17,545 nt of DNA, from the NCBI GenBank assembly GCA_910577935.1, contig CAJTOT010000053.1, positions 1-17,545 on the forward strand, in the 5' to 3' direction. The position numbers were made by a program, and so were the translations under genes. The notes under the pieces were generated by a model. It had not been told where the DNA came from. It saw nothing but the letters and a program-made list of their open reading frames with translations, and did not search any database. This DNA is from an uncultured Hungatella sp. (GTDB lineage Bacteria > Bacillota > Clostridia > Lachnospirales > Lachnospiraceae). Shown here piece by piece: positions 5,627 to 13,910 of this stretch. Each line of letters starts with the position of its first letter. Positions within the stretch are counted from its first letter, which is position 1.

Positions 5627-5675
5627 AAAGAGAAGTCCCCGGCCGAGGGGTGCGGCCGGGGGTTCTCTCTTTGCT
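5627..5675. terminator. Bidirectional Rho-independent terminator
   Basis: CCCCGGCCG (5637-5645) and CGGCCGGGG (5653-5661) form a 9-bp stem with a 7-base loop, extended by GAGAA/TTCTC. It is followed by CTCTTTGCTTT on the plus strand and by CTCTTTATT on the minus strand. It separates the convergent SipW cassette and DUF4230 operon. Confidence 0.85.
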
Positions 5676-5682
5676 TTCACTA

Positions 5683-6453
5683 CTATTTTAAGTTCACAAA
5701 TTCCACCTCTACCACAAGTTCAGGTACATCGCAGTTCAACTCCTTTACAAGGTTTTCAATCAATATCTGCGCCGATTTTTTCGCACTCTCATAGAATCTC
5801 TGATTGGAGCGTATGCTCTCCCTGGCATCACGGCTGGCGTCGGCAGCCTGCCGTTGAGCCAGATCCGCGCCCTGCCTGGTGCTGCCATCCAAAAGGGTGG
5901 TTCCCAGAATTTTCAATGCCCTGTCATCATATAATAACGTCTCTGCCTGTCCTGTGGTAAAGCGGGTCAGCTCAGGCTCAGGAACTCTCACCAGAACATA
6001 CCGGCGCTCATTGTCCACCAGGAACTCGCTGGCTTTTAAGTTTACTGTAAAGACACCTGTTCCCGACACTTTTATCCATGACACGGCAGTCTTATTATCC
6101 TTTTTATCCTCCACGCTGTAACCCACGGCGTTGACATTCAGGACTTCCAGCTCAGCTATCTCATTTACGCCGTCAACCGTAATCACAGCCCTGTTGCTCA
6201 CATGGTATTTTTTCTCAGCCTCATCCCGGTATTTTTCATAGTAGTCATTGTAAACTTGTTCTCTCTCCTCATCCCGCGCCGTGCTAAAAACAGCGGCGGC
6301 AGCCTCCGCCCCTCTGGAAATCGTCTGAGAAAACAGGCATACACTGATAAATCCCATAGCCGCAGCCGCCCCTGCCATAAGAACCATAATCACGGGAGAT
6401 CCGCTTTTTGTATGTTGATCGCGGACAGACACCTCTTTTTTATCCTGCCTCAC
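5683..6453 (-). CDS. Membrane-anchored DUF4230-like protein (operon gene 3)
   Basis: 256 residues, GTG start at 6453. AGAGGTG lies 7 bases upstream and overlaps the stop of the preceding gene, so translation is probably coupled. Residues 1-19 are basic and cytoplasmic, 20-43 are a membrane helix, and the rest is predicted outside. Residues 88-175 are beta-rich (RAVITVDGVNEIAELEVLNV, SGTGVFTVNLKASEF, RRYVLVRVPEPEL). Residues 195-240 are a long Arg/Ala/Gln-rich helix (QRQAADASRDARESI...). The final strand ends ELVVEVEFVNLK. This order (strands, a [VI]PEPEL-type turn, then a long C-terminal helix and strand) fits the DUF4230 family, whose function is unknown. The preceding gene has the same architecture, so they are likely partners in an envelope complex. 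Confidence 0.8.
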   Translation of the reverse strand: MRQDKKEVSVRDQHTKSGSPVIMVLMAGAAAAMGFISVCLFSQTISRGAEAAAAVFSTARDEEREQVYNDYYEKYRDEAEKKYHVSNRAVITVDGVNEIAELEVLNVNAVGYSVEDKKDNKTAVSWIKVSGTGVFTVNLKASEFLVDNERRYVLVRVPEPELTRFTTGQAETLLYDDRALKILGTTLLDGSTRQGADLAQRQAADASRDARESIRSNQRFYESAKKSAQILIENLVKELNCDVPELVVEVEFVNLK

Positions 6454-6459
6454 AGCCCA

Positions 6460-7173
6460 TCACCTCTCACTCTTAAATTCTACCTGTATCTCGTTGCCGC
6501 GGATCTGTCTTGCCAACAGTCCAACCTGCCTGCAAGCTGCCTCCTTTGCCTGCTTTTCCAGTTCTTCACAGCCTGCGATAGAATCCGAGGAAACCTTTTT
6601 AATCTCCTTCAATGAATTTATATATTGTTCAAACCCTGCTTCTGCGTTTCCGTTGAAAAAAAGCCTTTGATAATCAGCTATCTTATCGATTTCCGCCGCG
6701 TCAATATACGTATCCACTTCCAGGTCCGGAAGAAGAATTGTAATTTCGCCTCCGTCTCTGCTGATCTCTGCCTGGTCTAAGTCAACTGTAAATACAGCCT
6801 CCCCCCGCAGGAGATACAGGGCAGCATAGGTGTCCCCCACCTGGTTCAGATTCTGGATACTGACAGTGGCTGCCAGAACCTCCAGTCTTCCCACATCACT
6901 GACCAGGTCCGCTGCCTCCGCCTCCGTGTCTATCGCCTTGAGCCCCTCCGCTTTTCCGTCCTCAATTCCGGCTTCTCTTCCTTTCGTAATTCCCTCAAAG
7001 GAACCCAGGGCCTTTCCCACAGCTCTCCCTGCGTCAGAACCGATATTCTCCCCCAGCTCCGAGGCATGACTGTAGGAAAAACCTGCCAGGACCAACATGA
7101 CCGCCGCTATGACAGCAAGTCCTGCTAAACCTATATATCCCGGCATTCTGAAAATCTTCTTTACCATCCTCAT
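6460..7173 (-). CDS. Membrane-anchored DUF4230-like protein (operon gene 2)
   Basis: 237 residues. The ATG at 7173 has AAGGGG only 4 bases away; an in-frame ATG two codons later (7167) has a better spacing and may be the true start. Residues 12-35 form a membrane helix. Residues 40-80 are a Gly/Ala/Lys-rich helical linker (GRAVGKALGSFEGITKGREA). The beta domain follows (RLEVLAATVSIQNLNQVGDT, GEAVFTVDLDQAEIS, EITILLPDLEVDTY), then a C-terminal helix (EELEKQAKEAACRQVGLLAR) and strand (EIQVEFKSER). It parallels the next gene (5683-6453) along its length at low identity, suggesting an old duplication. It starts 8 bases after the lipoprotein gene and ends 6 bases before its paralogue, so the three are co-transcribed. 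Function is unknown. Confidence 0.8.
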   Translation of the reverse strand: MRMVKKIFRMPGYIGLAGLAVIAAVMLVLAGFSYSHASELGENIGSDAGRAVGKALGSFEGITKGREAGIEDGKAEGLKAIDTEAEAADLVSDVGRLEVLAATVSIQNLNQVGDTYAALYLLRGEAVFTVDLDQAEISRDGGEITILLPDLEVDTYIDAAEIDKIADYQRLFFNGNAEAGFEQYINSLKEIKKVSSDSIAGCEELEKQAKEAACRQVGLLARQIRGNEIQVEFKSER

Positions 7174-7181
7174 CTGTCCCC

Positions 7182-8570
7182 TTATTTTTCCTCAATTTGT
7201 ATATAATCCTGCCGCCGGATCACTGTGCCGTCCATGTCTTCCGTAATCTCTGCCTCATCCCGTGGCCTTATTTTTGCTGAAAACCCCTTCCATGGCAGAA
7301 CCGATCCCGCCTGACTCTCAGGAGCCAGAGGCTGGCCGGAGGCATCACAGACGGAGATATCCCCATGATCCGCACTCCTCTGCCTATATGCCCCTAAAGC
7401 AGCCGTGTCTCTGTCGACAATGATTTTAAGTTCTGTCTCCAGAGTCTGCGGAACCGTAAATACATACTCATATCCGCCCTTTACTGCCGCCCTGGGAGCA
7501 TCTGCAGAAAGCCCGTCGGCTGCCGCCTTATATCCATCTCCTACCTGTATCTGAATCTTGTCCCCGCATCTCAACTTCTCAATAAACTGTTCCTTTTTGG
7601 GGGAAACATTCTGACTCTCTCCGTTTACGGAAATCGTTCTGACAATATCCCTTGAACCGGTGACGGCAGATATCGTGCTGTTGACAAGATTCGCCTCATT
7701 GTTGATCAGCTGCACGCGGATATACGGATGCAGCAGCACGGAATAACTCTGGCATTCCTCAGTATTTTCGCCATAGTCTCCCCCAGCCTTTTTGAATTGG
7801 ACCGTGCTGTTTTCCTCACTGACATAAAAAGGCTCAGGGTCGGACCTTTCAAAGTAGAATTCGTCTCCATAGCCGCTGTAATCATATGAAATAATATATG
7901 TTATAAAGGGGCTGATCTCGGCGTTTATGTCTGTAGTCTCCGTCCCGTTATCTATTTTCCAGACACCGTTCAGCTCAATCTCCGCTCCGCCGCTGTTTAT
8001 ATAAGAATCCGTGAAAGAAAGCGTTTTCTTTGTATATTCTCCCAAAGGCGCAACAGACAGCTGAGCTGACCGGCAGTCAAGGGGCGCCGTCATCACAAGA
8101 GGAAAGCCGCTGTCTATATCCGGCCGGGGATATCTGCTGCCGTCTTCTCTCCACTCCCAGATTCTGAAGCCTGAAAATGTATATCCGCCGGGACTTCCCG
8201 CGCCGCCGTCTATTACCGACATATAGATAGAGTCTCCCGGATTGATATAACAGTTTTCAGTATCAATCTGCCTGGTCAGTCCTTCATCAAAATAATACTC
8301 AGCTTTCAAAAAAGAGTTCTCCATAAAAGTGACATGTATCGTCCCTGGATGGGTTTCTTCCTCTTCCTCAGCTTCCTGATACATGCCCTCTTCATTAAGC
8401 CGGTTGGAGGCTTTCATATTTTCATATTCCTGGTAATCCTGGTAATTCTCGCCGGCAGATACTAAAAACTCTTCCTGTACCCTCTCTGCCAAATAGTCCT
8501 CCACGGCACCGCACCCCGAAAGCTGCCAAAGGGCAGCCCCGAAAAGCAGATATAAAGTTTTTTTCCCCAT
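7182..8570 (-). CDS. Hypothetical lipoprotein (operon gene 1)
   Basis: 462 residues from the ATG at 8570, with GGGGGA 7 bases upstream. A short lipoprotein signal ends in the lipobox LSGC (Cys20), so the protein should be lipid-anchored on the outer face of the membrane. Residues 24-75 are polar and acidic (a Glu5 run before THPGTIHVTF). The rest is beta-rich, with several small domains: HVTFMENSFLKAEYYF (about 76-91), YSGYGDEFYFER, VLLHPYIRVQLINNEANLVN, VRTISVNGESQNVSPK and EYVFTVPQTLETELKIIVDR. Domains of the last type resemble Ig-like or bacterial surface-repeat folds, but I recognise no named family. It is the first gene of an operon with two DUF4230-like proteins and has its own consensus promoter, so it is probably an envelope component acting with them. 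Confidence 0.85.
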   Translation of the reverse strand: MGKKTLYLLFGAALWQLSGCGAVEDYLAERVQEEFLVSAGENYQDYQEYENMKASNRLNEEGMYQEAEEEEETHPGTIHVTFMENSFLKAEYYFDEGLTRQIDTENCYINPGDSIYMSVIDGGAGSPGGYTFSGFRIWEWREDGSRYPRPDIDSGFPLVMTAPLDCRSAQLSVAPLGEYTKKTLSFTDSYINSGGAEIELNGVWKIDNGTETTDINAEISPFITYIISYDYSGYGDEFYFERSDPEPFYVSEENSTVQFKKAGGDYGENTEECQSYSVLLHPYIRVQLINNEANLVNSTISAVTGSRDIVRTISVNGESQNVSPKKEQFIEKLRCGDKIQIQVGDGYKAAADGLSADAPRAAVKGGYEYVFTVPQTLETELKIIVDRDTAALGAYRQRSADHGDISVCDASGQPLAPESQAGSVLPWKGFSAKIRPRDEAEITEDMDGTVIRRQDYIQIEEK

Positions 8571-8607
8571 GTTTATTTCCCCCGTTTTTCATCTGTGCGC
8601 TGACTTG

Positions 8608-8636
8608 ATTTTAACATACATCTCCGGCATTTTCAA
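8608..8636 (-). promoter_or_regulatory. Sigma-A-type promoter of the lipoprotein/DUF4230 operon
   Basis: On the minus strand TTGAAA (8631-8636) and TAAAAT (8608-8613) are spaced by 17 bases. The transcript would start about 30 bases before the ATG at 8570. The -35 lies 6 bases from the nested inverted-repeat element. Confidence 0.7.
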
Positions 8637-8642
8637 TCAATC

Positions 8643-8776
8643 GTTACTGTTCACATGCGTTCACAGCAACCAGCAAAAATCCATGAAAATCGCCTGGGGC
8701 GATGGGATTTTTGCCTGCCCGCCCAGGTTATCATAAGGTCAGCGCAGCCAGTGCGCAGACCTACCTGAACAGTAAC
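8643..8776. mobile_element. MITE-like nested inverted-repeat element with AATC duplications
   Basis: The ends are exact 11-bp inverted repeats: GTTACTGTTCA (8643-8653) and TGAACAGTAAC (8766-8776). AATC immediately flanks both ends (8639-8642 and 8777-8780), as a 4-bp target duplication would. Inside, GCAAAAATCC (8673-8682) pairs exactly with GGATTTTTGC (8705-8714) around an inner ATCGCC-TGG-GGCGAT hairpin. GGTCAGCGC (8737-8745) pairs with GCGCAGACC (8753-8761) with one mismatch. It encodes no protein and lies between two divergent promoters rather than in a leader, which favours a small non-autonomous element over a riboswitch. A stand-alone structured RNA is the alternative. With the two promoters, this explains the 329-base gap. 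Confidence 0.6.
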
Positions 8777-8814
8777 AATCAGTCAGATAAAGACCAGTCA
8801 CTGCCCATAAACAA

Positions 8815-8844
8815 CTGGCAATATCCCCCTTTTAATGGTACAAT
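8815..8844 (+). promoter_or_regulatory. Probable promoter of the HAD gene
   Basis: CTGGCA (8815-8820) and TACAAT (8839-8844) are spaced by 18 bases, with a predicted start about 50 bases before the ATG at 8900. The -35 is weak. Confidence 0.5.
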
Positions 8845-8899
8845 TCTCACAGGGCCCGGCGCCCATAATATTCTTCAATTAAACTTAGGAGGGTTTCTT

Positions 8900-9553
8900 A
8901 TGATAAAAGCTGTCATTTTCGACATGGATGGACTGATGATCAACAGCGAGCGGGTCACTTACGACGGTTATGTAATCGAGTGCGGCAAACTGGGGCTTAC
9001 GATGGATGAGGATTTTTATAAATCCCTTCTGGGCTGCCCGCTGCCTGATGTCTTCCAGCGGTTCTACGAGCATTACAGCCCGTCCTTCCCCATGGAGACG
9101 GTTCTGAAAAATGTGCATCAATACATGAACGACCTGTTTGAAGAAGAGGGAGTTCCCGTGAAAGAGGGGTTGAGAGACCTTTTGAAATATTTAAAAGAAC
9201 ATGATTACAAGACGGTTGTGGCAACCTCCAGCACCCGGAACCGGGTGGACAAGATTCTTGAGCAGACCGGCCTTGCCTCATACTATGACGATTCGATATG
9301 CGGCGACGAGGTGGCACACGGCAAGCCCAACCCGGACATTTTCTTAAAAGCCTGCGAGAAGGCGGGGGTTCTGCCCTCCGAGGCCCTGGTCCTGGAGGAC
9401 TCGGAGATGGGGATACAGGCCGCATCTGCCGCCGGCATACCTGTGATCTGCGTGCCTGACATGAAGTATCCGGAAGAACGGTATGCGTCTCTCGCCACGG
9501 ATATTGTCGGCTCACTGACCGACGTGCTGACCTATCTCCAAAACCGCTCTTAA
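8900..9553 (+). CDS. HAD-superfamily hydrolase, beta-phosphoglucomutase-like subfamily
   Basis: 217 residues from the ATG at 8900 with GGAGGG 7 bases upstream; the frame is open to 8702 but that part overlaps the repeat element and the promoter. Motif I is FDMDGLM (nucleophile Asp8, Asp10). The helical cap spans about residues 15-85. Motif II is VATSS (Thr109/Ser110). Motif III is the Lys in HGKPNPDIF (Lys142). Motif IV is LVLEDSEMG (Glu166, Asp167). This is the full set for Mg-dependent phosphoryl transfer from small phosphorylated substrates, such as sugar phosphates. The substrate cannot be read from the sequence. It is a cytoplasmic, single-gene unit divergent from the lipoprotein operon and convergent with the TfoX-like gene. 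Confidence 0.93.
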   Translation: MIKAVIFDMDGLMINSERVTYDGYVIECGKLGLTMDEDFYKSLLGCPLPDVFQRFYEHYSPSFPMETVLKNVHQYMNDLFEEEGVPVKEGLRDLLKYLKEHDYKTVVATSSTRNRVDKILEQTGLASYYDDSICGDEVAHGKPNPDIFLKACEKAGVLPSEALVLEDSEMGIQAASAAGIPVICVPDMKYPEERYASLATDIVGSLTDVLTYLQNRS

Positions 9554-9569
9554 AGTGTCTCTGACAGCA

Positions 9570-9607
9570 AGGCGGAGCGGGGGCGCCCGACGGCGCCCCG
9601 CCCCGCC
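9570..9607. terminator. GC-rich hairpin between convergent genes (possible terminator)
   Basis: GCGGGGGCGCC (9577-9587) pairs with GGCGCCCCGC (9592-9601) with one bulged G, extended by GGCGG (9571-9575) and CCGCC (9603-9607). There is no U-run on either side, so termination efficiency is doubtful. Confidence 0.4.
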
Positions 9608-9620
9608 GCAAAACCGTAAA

Positions 9621-9959
9621 CTAATTCTTAACTTGTTCCTTTTTAGGCTTTTTCTTCTTTGGTTCCGGAAGCTCCCTGCAGGTGGCTGCCACCAGCTTTG
9701 TCAGCAGCTCCTTGTCCTCCACGTCATCCATCAGAAGATAATTCTTCGCCCCCTCATAGGGAGGCGCCTCCGACAGGCCAGGGCACACTTCCTTCCCCGC
9801 CTTCGTGATCTTGATATACAGCTGGTCATCACAGACCACGGCAAATATCTTTCCGCCGCAGTAAAGGCCATATTCGCCAAACATTTTCCGGCAGGTAATA
9901 TTCCCGGCCCCCCGCATCTGATCCATAACAAATTCTACATATTCTATCCTTGATGACAT
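9621..9959 (-). CDS. TfoX/Sxy N-terminal domain protein
   Basis: 112 residues. RKMFGEYGLYCGGKIFAVVCDDQLYIKIT (residues 24-52) and PPYEGAKNYLLMDDVEDKELL are the core of the TfoX N-terminal domain, known from competence regulators but also found alone in many bacteria with unknown role. The C-terminal TfoX domain is absent. The tail is Lys-rich (PEPKKKKPKKEQVKN). The ATG at 9959 lies 16 bases inside the 3' end of the kinase gene, with AGGGAGAGGGG just upstream, so the two are translationally coupled in one operon. Whether it takes part in the signalling or is a passenger cannot be told from the sequence. Confidence 0.9.
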   Translation of the reverse strand: MSSRIEYVEFVMDQMRGAGNITCRKMFGEYGLYCGGKIFAVVCDDQLYIKITKAGKEVCPGLSEAPPYEGAKNYLLMDDVEDKELLTKLVAATCRELPEPKKKKPKKEQVKN

Positions 9960-12900
9960 CTCCCCTCTCCCTTTCCGCGTATTATCTCATTCAATGTCCG
10001 ATAAAGTTTATCCACCTCCACAGGCTTGGAGAGATGGCCGTTCATGCCGCACTCCACGGATTTCTTCAGATCGTCGTCAAAGGCGTTGGCCGACATGGCC
10101 ACAATAGGTATGGTACGGCAGTCTTCCCGCTCCATGGCCCGGATCGTCCGGGTCGCCTCCAGGCCATCCATCACCGGCATCATAATATCCATCAGAATCA
10201 CATCATAGGTGCCGGGCTCTGTGGAACGGAGGCGCTCCACGGCCTGAGCCCCGTCGTATACACAGTCCACTTCAAAATTGCGGTCCTCCAGCAGGCTCTG
10301 GGCAATTTCGGCGTTGAGCTCGTTGTCCTCCACCACCAGGACGCGGAACCCGTCAAATAAAATCTCCTCCTCTTCCCCTTCCGTCTCCATGCTCTCCCCT
10401 TCCTTTAAGAGAATGGAGAAGCTGAATGTGCTTCCTTCCCCCAGCTTGCTGTCCAGCCTGATGCTGCTGCCCATCATCTGCACCAGGCGGCTGCTGATGG
10501 AGAGTCCCAGCCCTGTGCCCTGCTGTTTCGCAGGGTTGGGGGAGGATGACTGCTCAAAGGAGCGGAAGACTCTCTCCTGATCCTCCTTGGCAATGCCTGC
10601 CCCCGTGTCCTGCACGGTAAAGGAGACGAGAATCTCGTTTTCGGAGACACTCATTTCATACACCTTCAGCCACACTCTGCCTCTGGGCGGCGTAAATTTT
10701 ACGGCATTACCCAGAAGATTGACCAGCACCTGGCTGATTCTCATCTTGTCCGCCGCAAACCAGCTGTGGGTCAGCCTGATGTCCTGGATAAAATCTATGT
10801 CCTTTGCCGCGGCCTGAGGCGTGATCAGCTCTTTGATGGTCTCCAGCATTTCGCGGATGTTAAAATTCACAGGCTCCAGCTTCATCTTCCCGCTCTCAAT
10901 CTTGGACATATCCAGGATATCATTGATCAGCCCCAGAAGATAATTGGAAGAAGACTGTATCTTCTGGAGGCAGTCCAGGATTCTCTCCTGGTTCTGATTC
11001 TGCTGAAGGGCGATTGCGGTCATGCCGATGATTCCGTTCATGGGAGTCCGGATCTCATGGCTCATGCGTGACAGAAACTCCGATTTCGCCTTGCTGGCAA
11101 TGTCATGCTGCTGCTGGTTAAGCTGTCCCTGGATCACCCGGCCAAGCTCTGCGAAATTCTGATACTCGTCGGGATTTTCCAAAATCTCCGGACTGATACC
11201 CAGAACGCAGAGGCTTCCCATATAATTCCCGCTGTCGTACATAGGAAGCGCCACTCCCTGCTGCCCCGGAACGACCCCCAGAAAGCACTGGACTATATCC
11301 TGCCGGCTGTCCGCTGCAGAAAGACATCTCACCTCTCCCTCACCCAGCCATCCATGAAACCTCTTTCTGTCCTCCTCCGTGTATTTTCTCACGGTCCTGC
11401 CGGCAGCCTTCTGATCCCGATGCCACTGGTACTCCAGATAGCTGGAATTAAAATCAGTCCTCAGCACGGATATCTGCACGTCTTGGGCCTGATAGAACCT
11501 GCCGATCTTCCTCACCATCAGATTCATCTGCGCCTGGAAATCTTCTCCCTTGCCAAACAGGTTCAGAGCCACGGACACCAGGTTCACGTCTTCTCCGTAG
11601 TCCAGGCTGTTGATCTCTCTCCCTGCCAGCCCAGGCAGCTTCCCCAGGCTCTCCTCAGGAATATCCTCATAGAAGCGGTAACGTTCCGGGGTTCCGGAAA
11701 CCACCGTCATGCGGGCCTGTCTCGCCATACACGCCAATTCCTCGGCTGTCTGCTTCTTTTCGCCAAGAACCAGGCCCCCATATATGTGAATCCTGAACAT
11801 ATCCTCGTCAAAGCGCGCCGCGAGTCCGTCCAGCAAGCCTTTTATAAATCTCTCTGCTCTCTCCCTGGACTGATTCTCCAGCCACAAGATAAACTCGTCT
11901 CCGTTAAGGCGCAGGGCCACGGTCTGACGGTCTGTGTCCGCCTGCAGCTTTTCGCAGCTGCTCCTGATCAGGCTTCCTGCCTCCTCAAGGATCATGTCCC
12001 CGAATACGATGCCGTTTTTCTCGTTGCTCTCCTTGAGCCGGCTTACAAACAGGTTTACCATGACCCCGCTGCTCTGCACCTTCCGGCGCTGCTTCAGCCG
12101 GTCCATGCCGGCGCTGAACACGTAGAGGCCGGTAACTCCGTCAATGGTGTTCTTCAGGAGCTGCTTTGCCTCCTTCTCCTTCTGCTCCTGGATATCCCTG
12201 ATGCTCCCCACCAGCTTCCGTTTTCTGCCGTCTGTGTCGTAGACAGTCTTGCCTGAAAGCGCCACCCACGCAAACTCCGCGTCCGAAGGCCATTTTAAGC
12301 GGAATTCCACAAAAAGCCGGTCGCCTTCACTCTGCAGGGCTTCCACAGTCTCCTGGCGGTCCTCCTCGTGGATACTGTCGGGATTGATAAAACAGCCGCC
12401 GTAGCCCTCACATTGCCAGTGGCCGCTCATGGTCTCGTGATTTACGATATCCAGTTCACGTTTTTGAAAATCATAGGAAAAGAATACGTCTTTGGAAGAT
12501 TCCAGAGCCACCCTGTATCTCTCTTTCTCCTCCAGCAGAATGTTCTCCGCCTCCTTCTGCCTGTCCGACAGATCCTTCACCACGCCGTACAGGGCATCTA
12601 CCTCCAGGATATTCGACGGCTTGAATTTCTCAAGCCCCTCTCTCCCTCCGCTGATGCACCCCATCAGGCGCTGTACCGGGCTGGTCAGGTGCCTCACCAG
12701 AACATAGATGCCGAAAACGCCGAAAACCAGACCTGCCATGACTGCCGCCACCATCCAGACATAGAGCCGGCGGCTCATTCCGAAAAGATCCTCCTCTGTA
12801 TCCAGTCCAAGAAGGGCCCAGTCTGTGTTCTCATAAGGAACGTGATTGCTGTACAGCTTCAGTGGGCAGACCACGGCATAGATGCCCTGCTTATCCAGCC

Positions 12901-13894
12901 GGATACCCTCCACCTCTGTCAGATTTCTGTAATCCGTGTCTCTCAGGGCAAATGTATCCCCGGCGGAGCAGACCAGATTGTAAAGAATTCCCCTCCCTGA
13001 CAGAGGGACATAACTGCCGTCGCCCTGGCTGACAGCCAGCATGTACCCTGACTGCTGGGTCTCGTTGAGCTCCGACACAGGAAAATAGTCGTACAGTTTT
13101 CTGGTGGAAATCTCCACCCCCATCACTCCGTACACCCTCCCCTCGTATCTGACAGGCAGGGAGTATGTGATCATCTCATAGGAATCCTCAGTCTGCCCTC
13201 CCAGCGAAAAGGGCATGGACCAGTATCCCAGGTCCTCGGCGTGGGCGTCCGGATACTCTTCCCCGGCTCTCCACGGCTCGTAAAAATAATTTTCCGCCTG
13301 GCTCTTCCCCTGGCCTCCCATGTGGAAATGGGTGGTCCAGGATGTATCCAGGGGTACATTCCACTCCCTGGACAGGTGCTTGCTGCCCCTCTCCAGCAGC
13401 AGATCCGTATAGTTGGCAGGATTGGTGTCCGGGTCAGAATCCCTTATGAAGAAGCCGTCATAATCTCCTTCCGCCCCTGTTTTTTCCCCTGTCATGATAA
13501 AGAAAATGCCTGTGGTTGAGTTATTCTGCAGGATATCCAGGCATTCAGGAAAAACCAGCTCCAGAAATTCATCCTTCATCTCGTCAGAGCCAAGCAGTCT
13601 GTCCAGTTCCATGTGGTTATTTCTCAAAAACCGCTCCAGAAGCTGGTTCATCGGCGCCTCCTGCTCATGGACAGACGCCCAGCGCTGGTTCATATCATTC
13701 TGCAGGATCACTCTTCTGTTTTCCACCAACCGGCTCATCATGCCGCCGGAATACTCCTCCAGCATCCCCGCGGTTCTCCTGACCACCAGAGTTCCGATGG
13801 TGATGATACTCTGTATCAGCATGATACCGATCAAAGGAATCAGAAAAAACTTAAAAATTGTTGATTTTTTTCTTTTTTCACCTTTGGTTTTCAT
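9944..13894 (-). CDS. Hybrid sensor histidine kinase with dCache, PAS, degenerate GGDEF, GAF-like and receiver domains
   Basis: 1,316 residues; GGTGGGG lies 6 bases before the ATG. There is a membrane helix at residues 16-36, then an extracellular sensor of dCache type (about 40-375, including YGVMGVEIS). A second helix (378-400) is followed by a short HAMP-like linker and a PAS domain (about 458-570). A GGDEF-like domain (583-745) has RLNGDEF (662-668) in place of GGDEF and no inhibitory RxxD in front. A GAF-like domain covers about 770-930. HisKA has SHEIRTPMNG (His946), and the HATPase has NLLGNAVKF, DTGAG (1096-1100) and GTGLG (1126-1130). The receiver has acidic residues 1189/1190, phospho-acceptor Asp1236, Ser1268 and Lys1290. 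No DNA-binding output is present, so phosphate should pass on by relay or act internally. It lies 16 bases after the solute-binding protein gene. Confidence 0.96.
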   Translation of the reverse strand: MKTKGEKRKKSTIFKFFLIPLIGIMLIQSIITIGTLVVRRTAGMLEEYSGGMMSRLVENRRVILQNDMNQRWASVHEQEAPMNQLLERFLRNNHMELDRLLGSDEMKDEFLELVFPECLDILQNNSTTGIFFIMTGEKTGAEGDYDGFFIRDSDPDTNPANYTDLLLERGSKHLSREWNVPLDTSWTTHFHMGGQGKSQAENYFYEPWRAGEEYPDAHAEDLGYWSMPFSLGGQTEDSYEMITYSLPVRYEGRVYGVMGVEISTRKLYDYFPVSELNETQQSGYMLAVSQGDGSYVPLSGRGILYNLVCSAGDTFALRDTDYRNLTEVEGIRLDKQGIYAVVCPLKLYSNHVPYENTDWALLGLDTEEDLFGMSRRLYVWMVAAVMAGLVFGVFGIYVLVRHLTSPVQRLMGCISGGREGLEKFKPSNILEVDALYGVVKDLSDRQKEAENILLEEKERYRVALESSKDVFFSYDFQKRELDIVNHETMSGHWQCEGYGGCFINPDSIHEEDRQETVEALQSEGDRLFVEFRLKWPSDAEFAWVALSGKTVYDTDGRKRKLVGSIRDIQEQKEKEAKQLLKNTIDGVTGLYVFSAGMDRLKQRRKVQSSGVMVNLFVSRLKESNEKNGIVFGDMILEEAGSLIRSSCEKLQADTDRQTVALRLNGDEFILWLENQSRERAERFIKGLLDGLAARFDEDMFRIHIYGGLVLGEKKQTAEELACMARQARMTVVSGTPERYRFYEDIPEESLGKLPGLAGREINSLDYGEDVNLVSVALNLFGKGEDFQAQMNLMVRKIGRFYQAQDVQISVLRTDFNSSYLEYQWHRDQKAAGRTVRKYTEEDRKRFHGWLGEGEVRCLSAADSRQDIVQCFLGVVPGQQGVALPMYDSGNYMGSLCVLGISPEILENPDEYQNFAELGRVIQGQLNQQQHDIASKAKSEFLSRMSHEIRTPMNGIIGMTAIALQQNQNQERILDCLQKIQSSSNYLLGLINDILDMSKIESGKMKLEPVNFNIREMLETIKELITPQAAAKDIDFIQDIRLTHSWFAADKMRISQVLVNLLGNAVKFTPPRGRVWLKVYEMSVSENEILVSFTVQDTGAGIAKEDQERVFRSFEQSSSPNPAKQQGTGLGLSISSRLVQMMGSSIRLDSKLGEGSTFSFSILLKEGESMETEGEEEEILFDGFRVLVVEDNELNAEIAQSLLEDRNFEVDCVYDGAQAVERLRSTEPGTYDVILMDIMMPVMDGLEATRTIRAMEREDCRTIPIVAMSANAFDDDLKKSVECGMNGHLSKPVEVDKLYRTLNEIIRGKGEGRCHQG

Positions 13895-13910
13895 ATCATC
13901 CCCACCTGTA

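Noticed and set aside
8643..8776. Riboswitch (cobalamin- or fluoride-like fragments such as GGCGATGG and AGACCTACC)
   Set aside because: The remaining conserved elements of those classes are missing, and the element lies upstream of the predicted promoter rather than in a leader.
8702..8899. Upstream extension of the HAD protein
   Set aside because: It runs through the inverted-repeat element and the promoter; the HAD core begins at MIKAVIFDMDG with a good ribosome site.
9570..9607. Strong terminator for the HAD gene
   Set aside because: The stem is stable but no U-run follows on either strand, so it is listed only as a weak candidate.
11105..12256. 383-codon plus-strand open frame
   Set aside because: It lies entirely antisense to the kinase gene, is repetitive in Leu/His/Gln/Pro as expected for a shadow frame, and has no ribosome site or domain.
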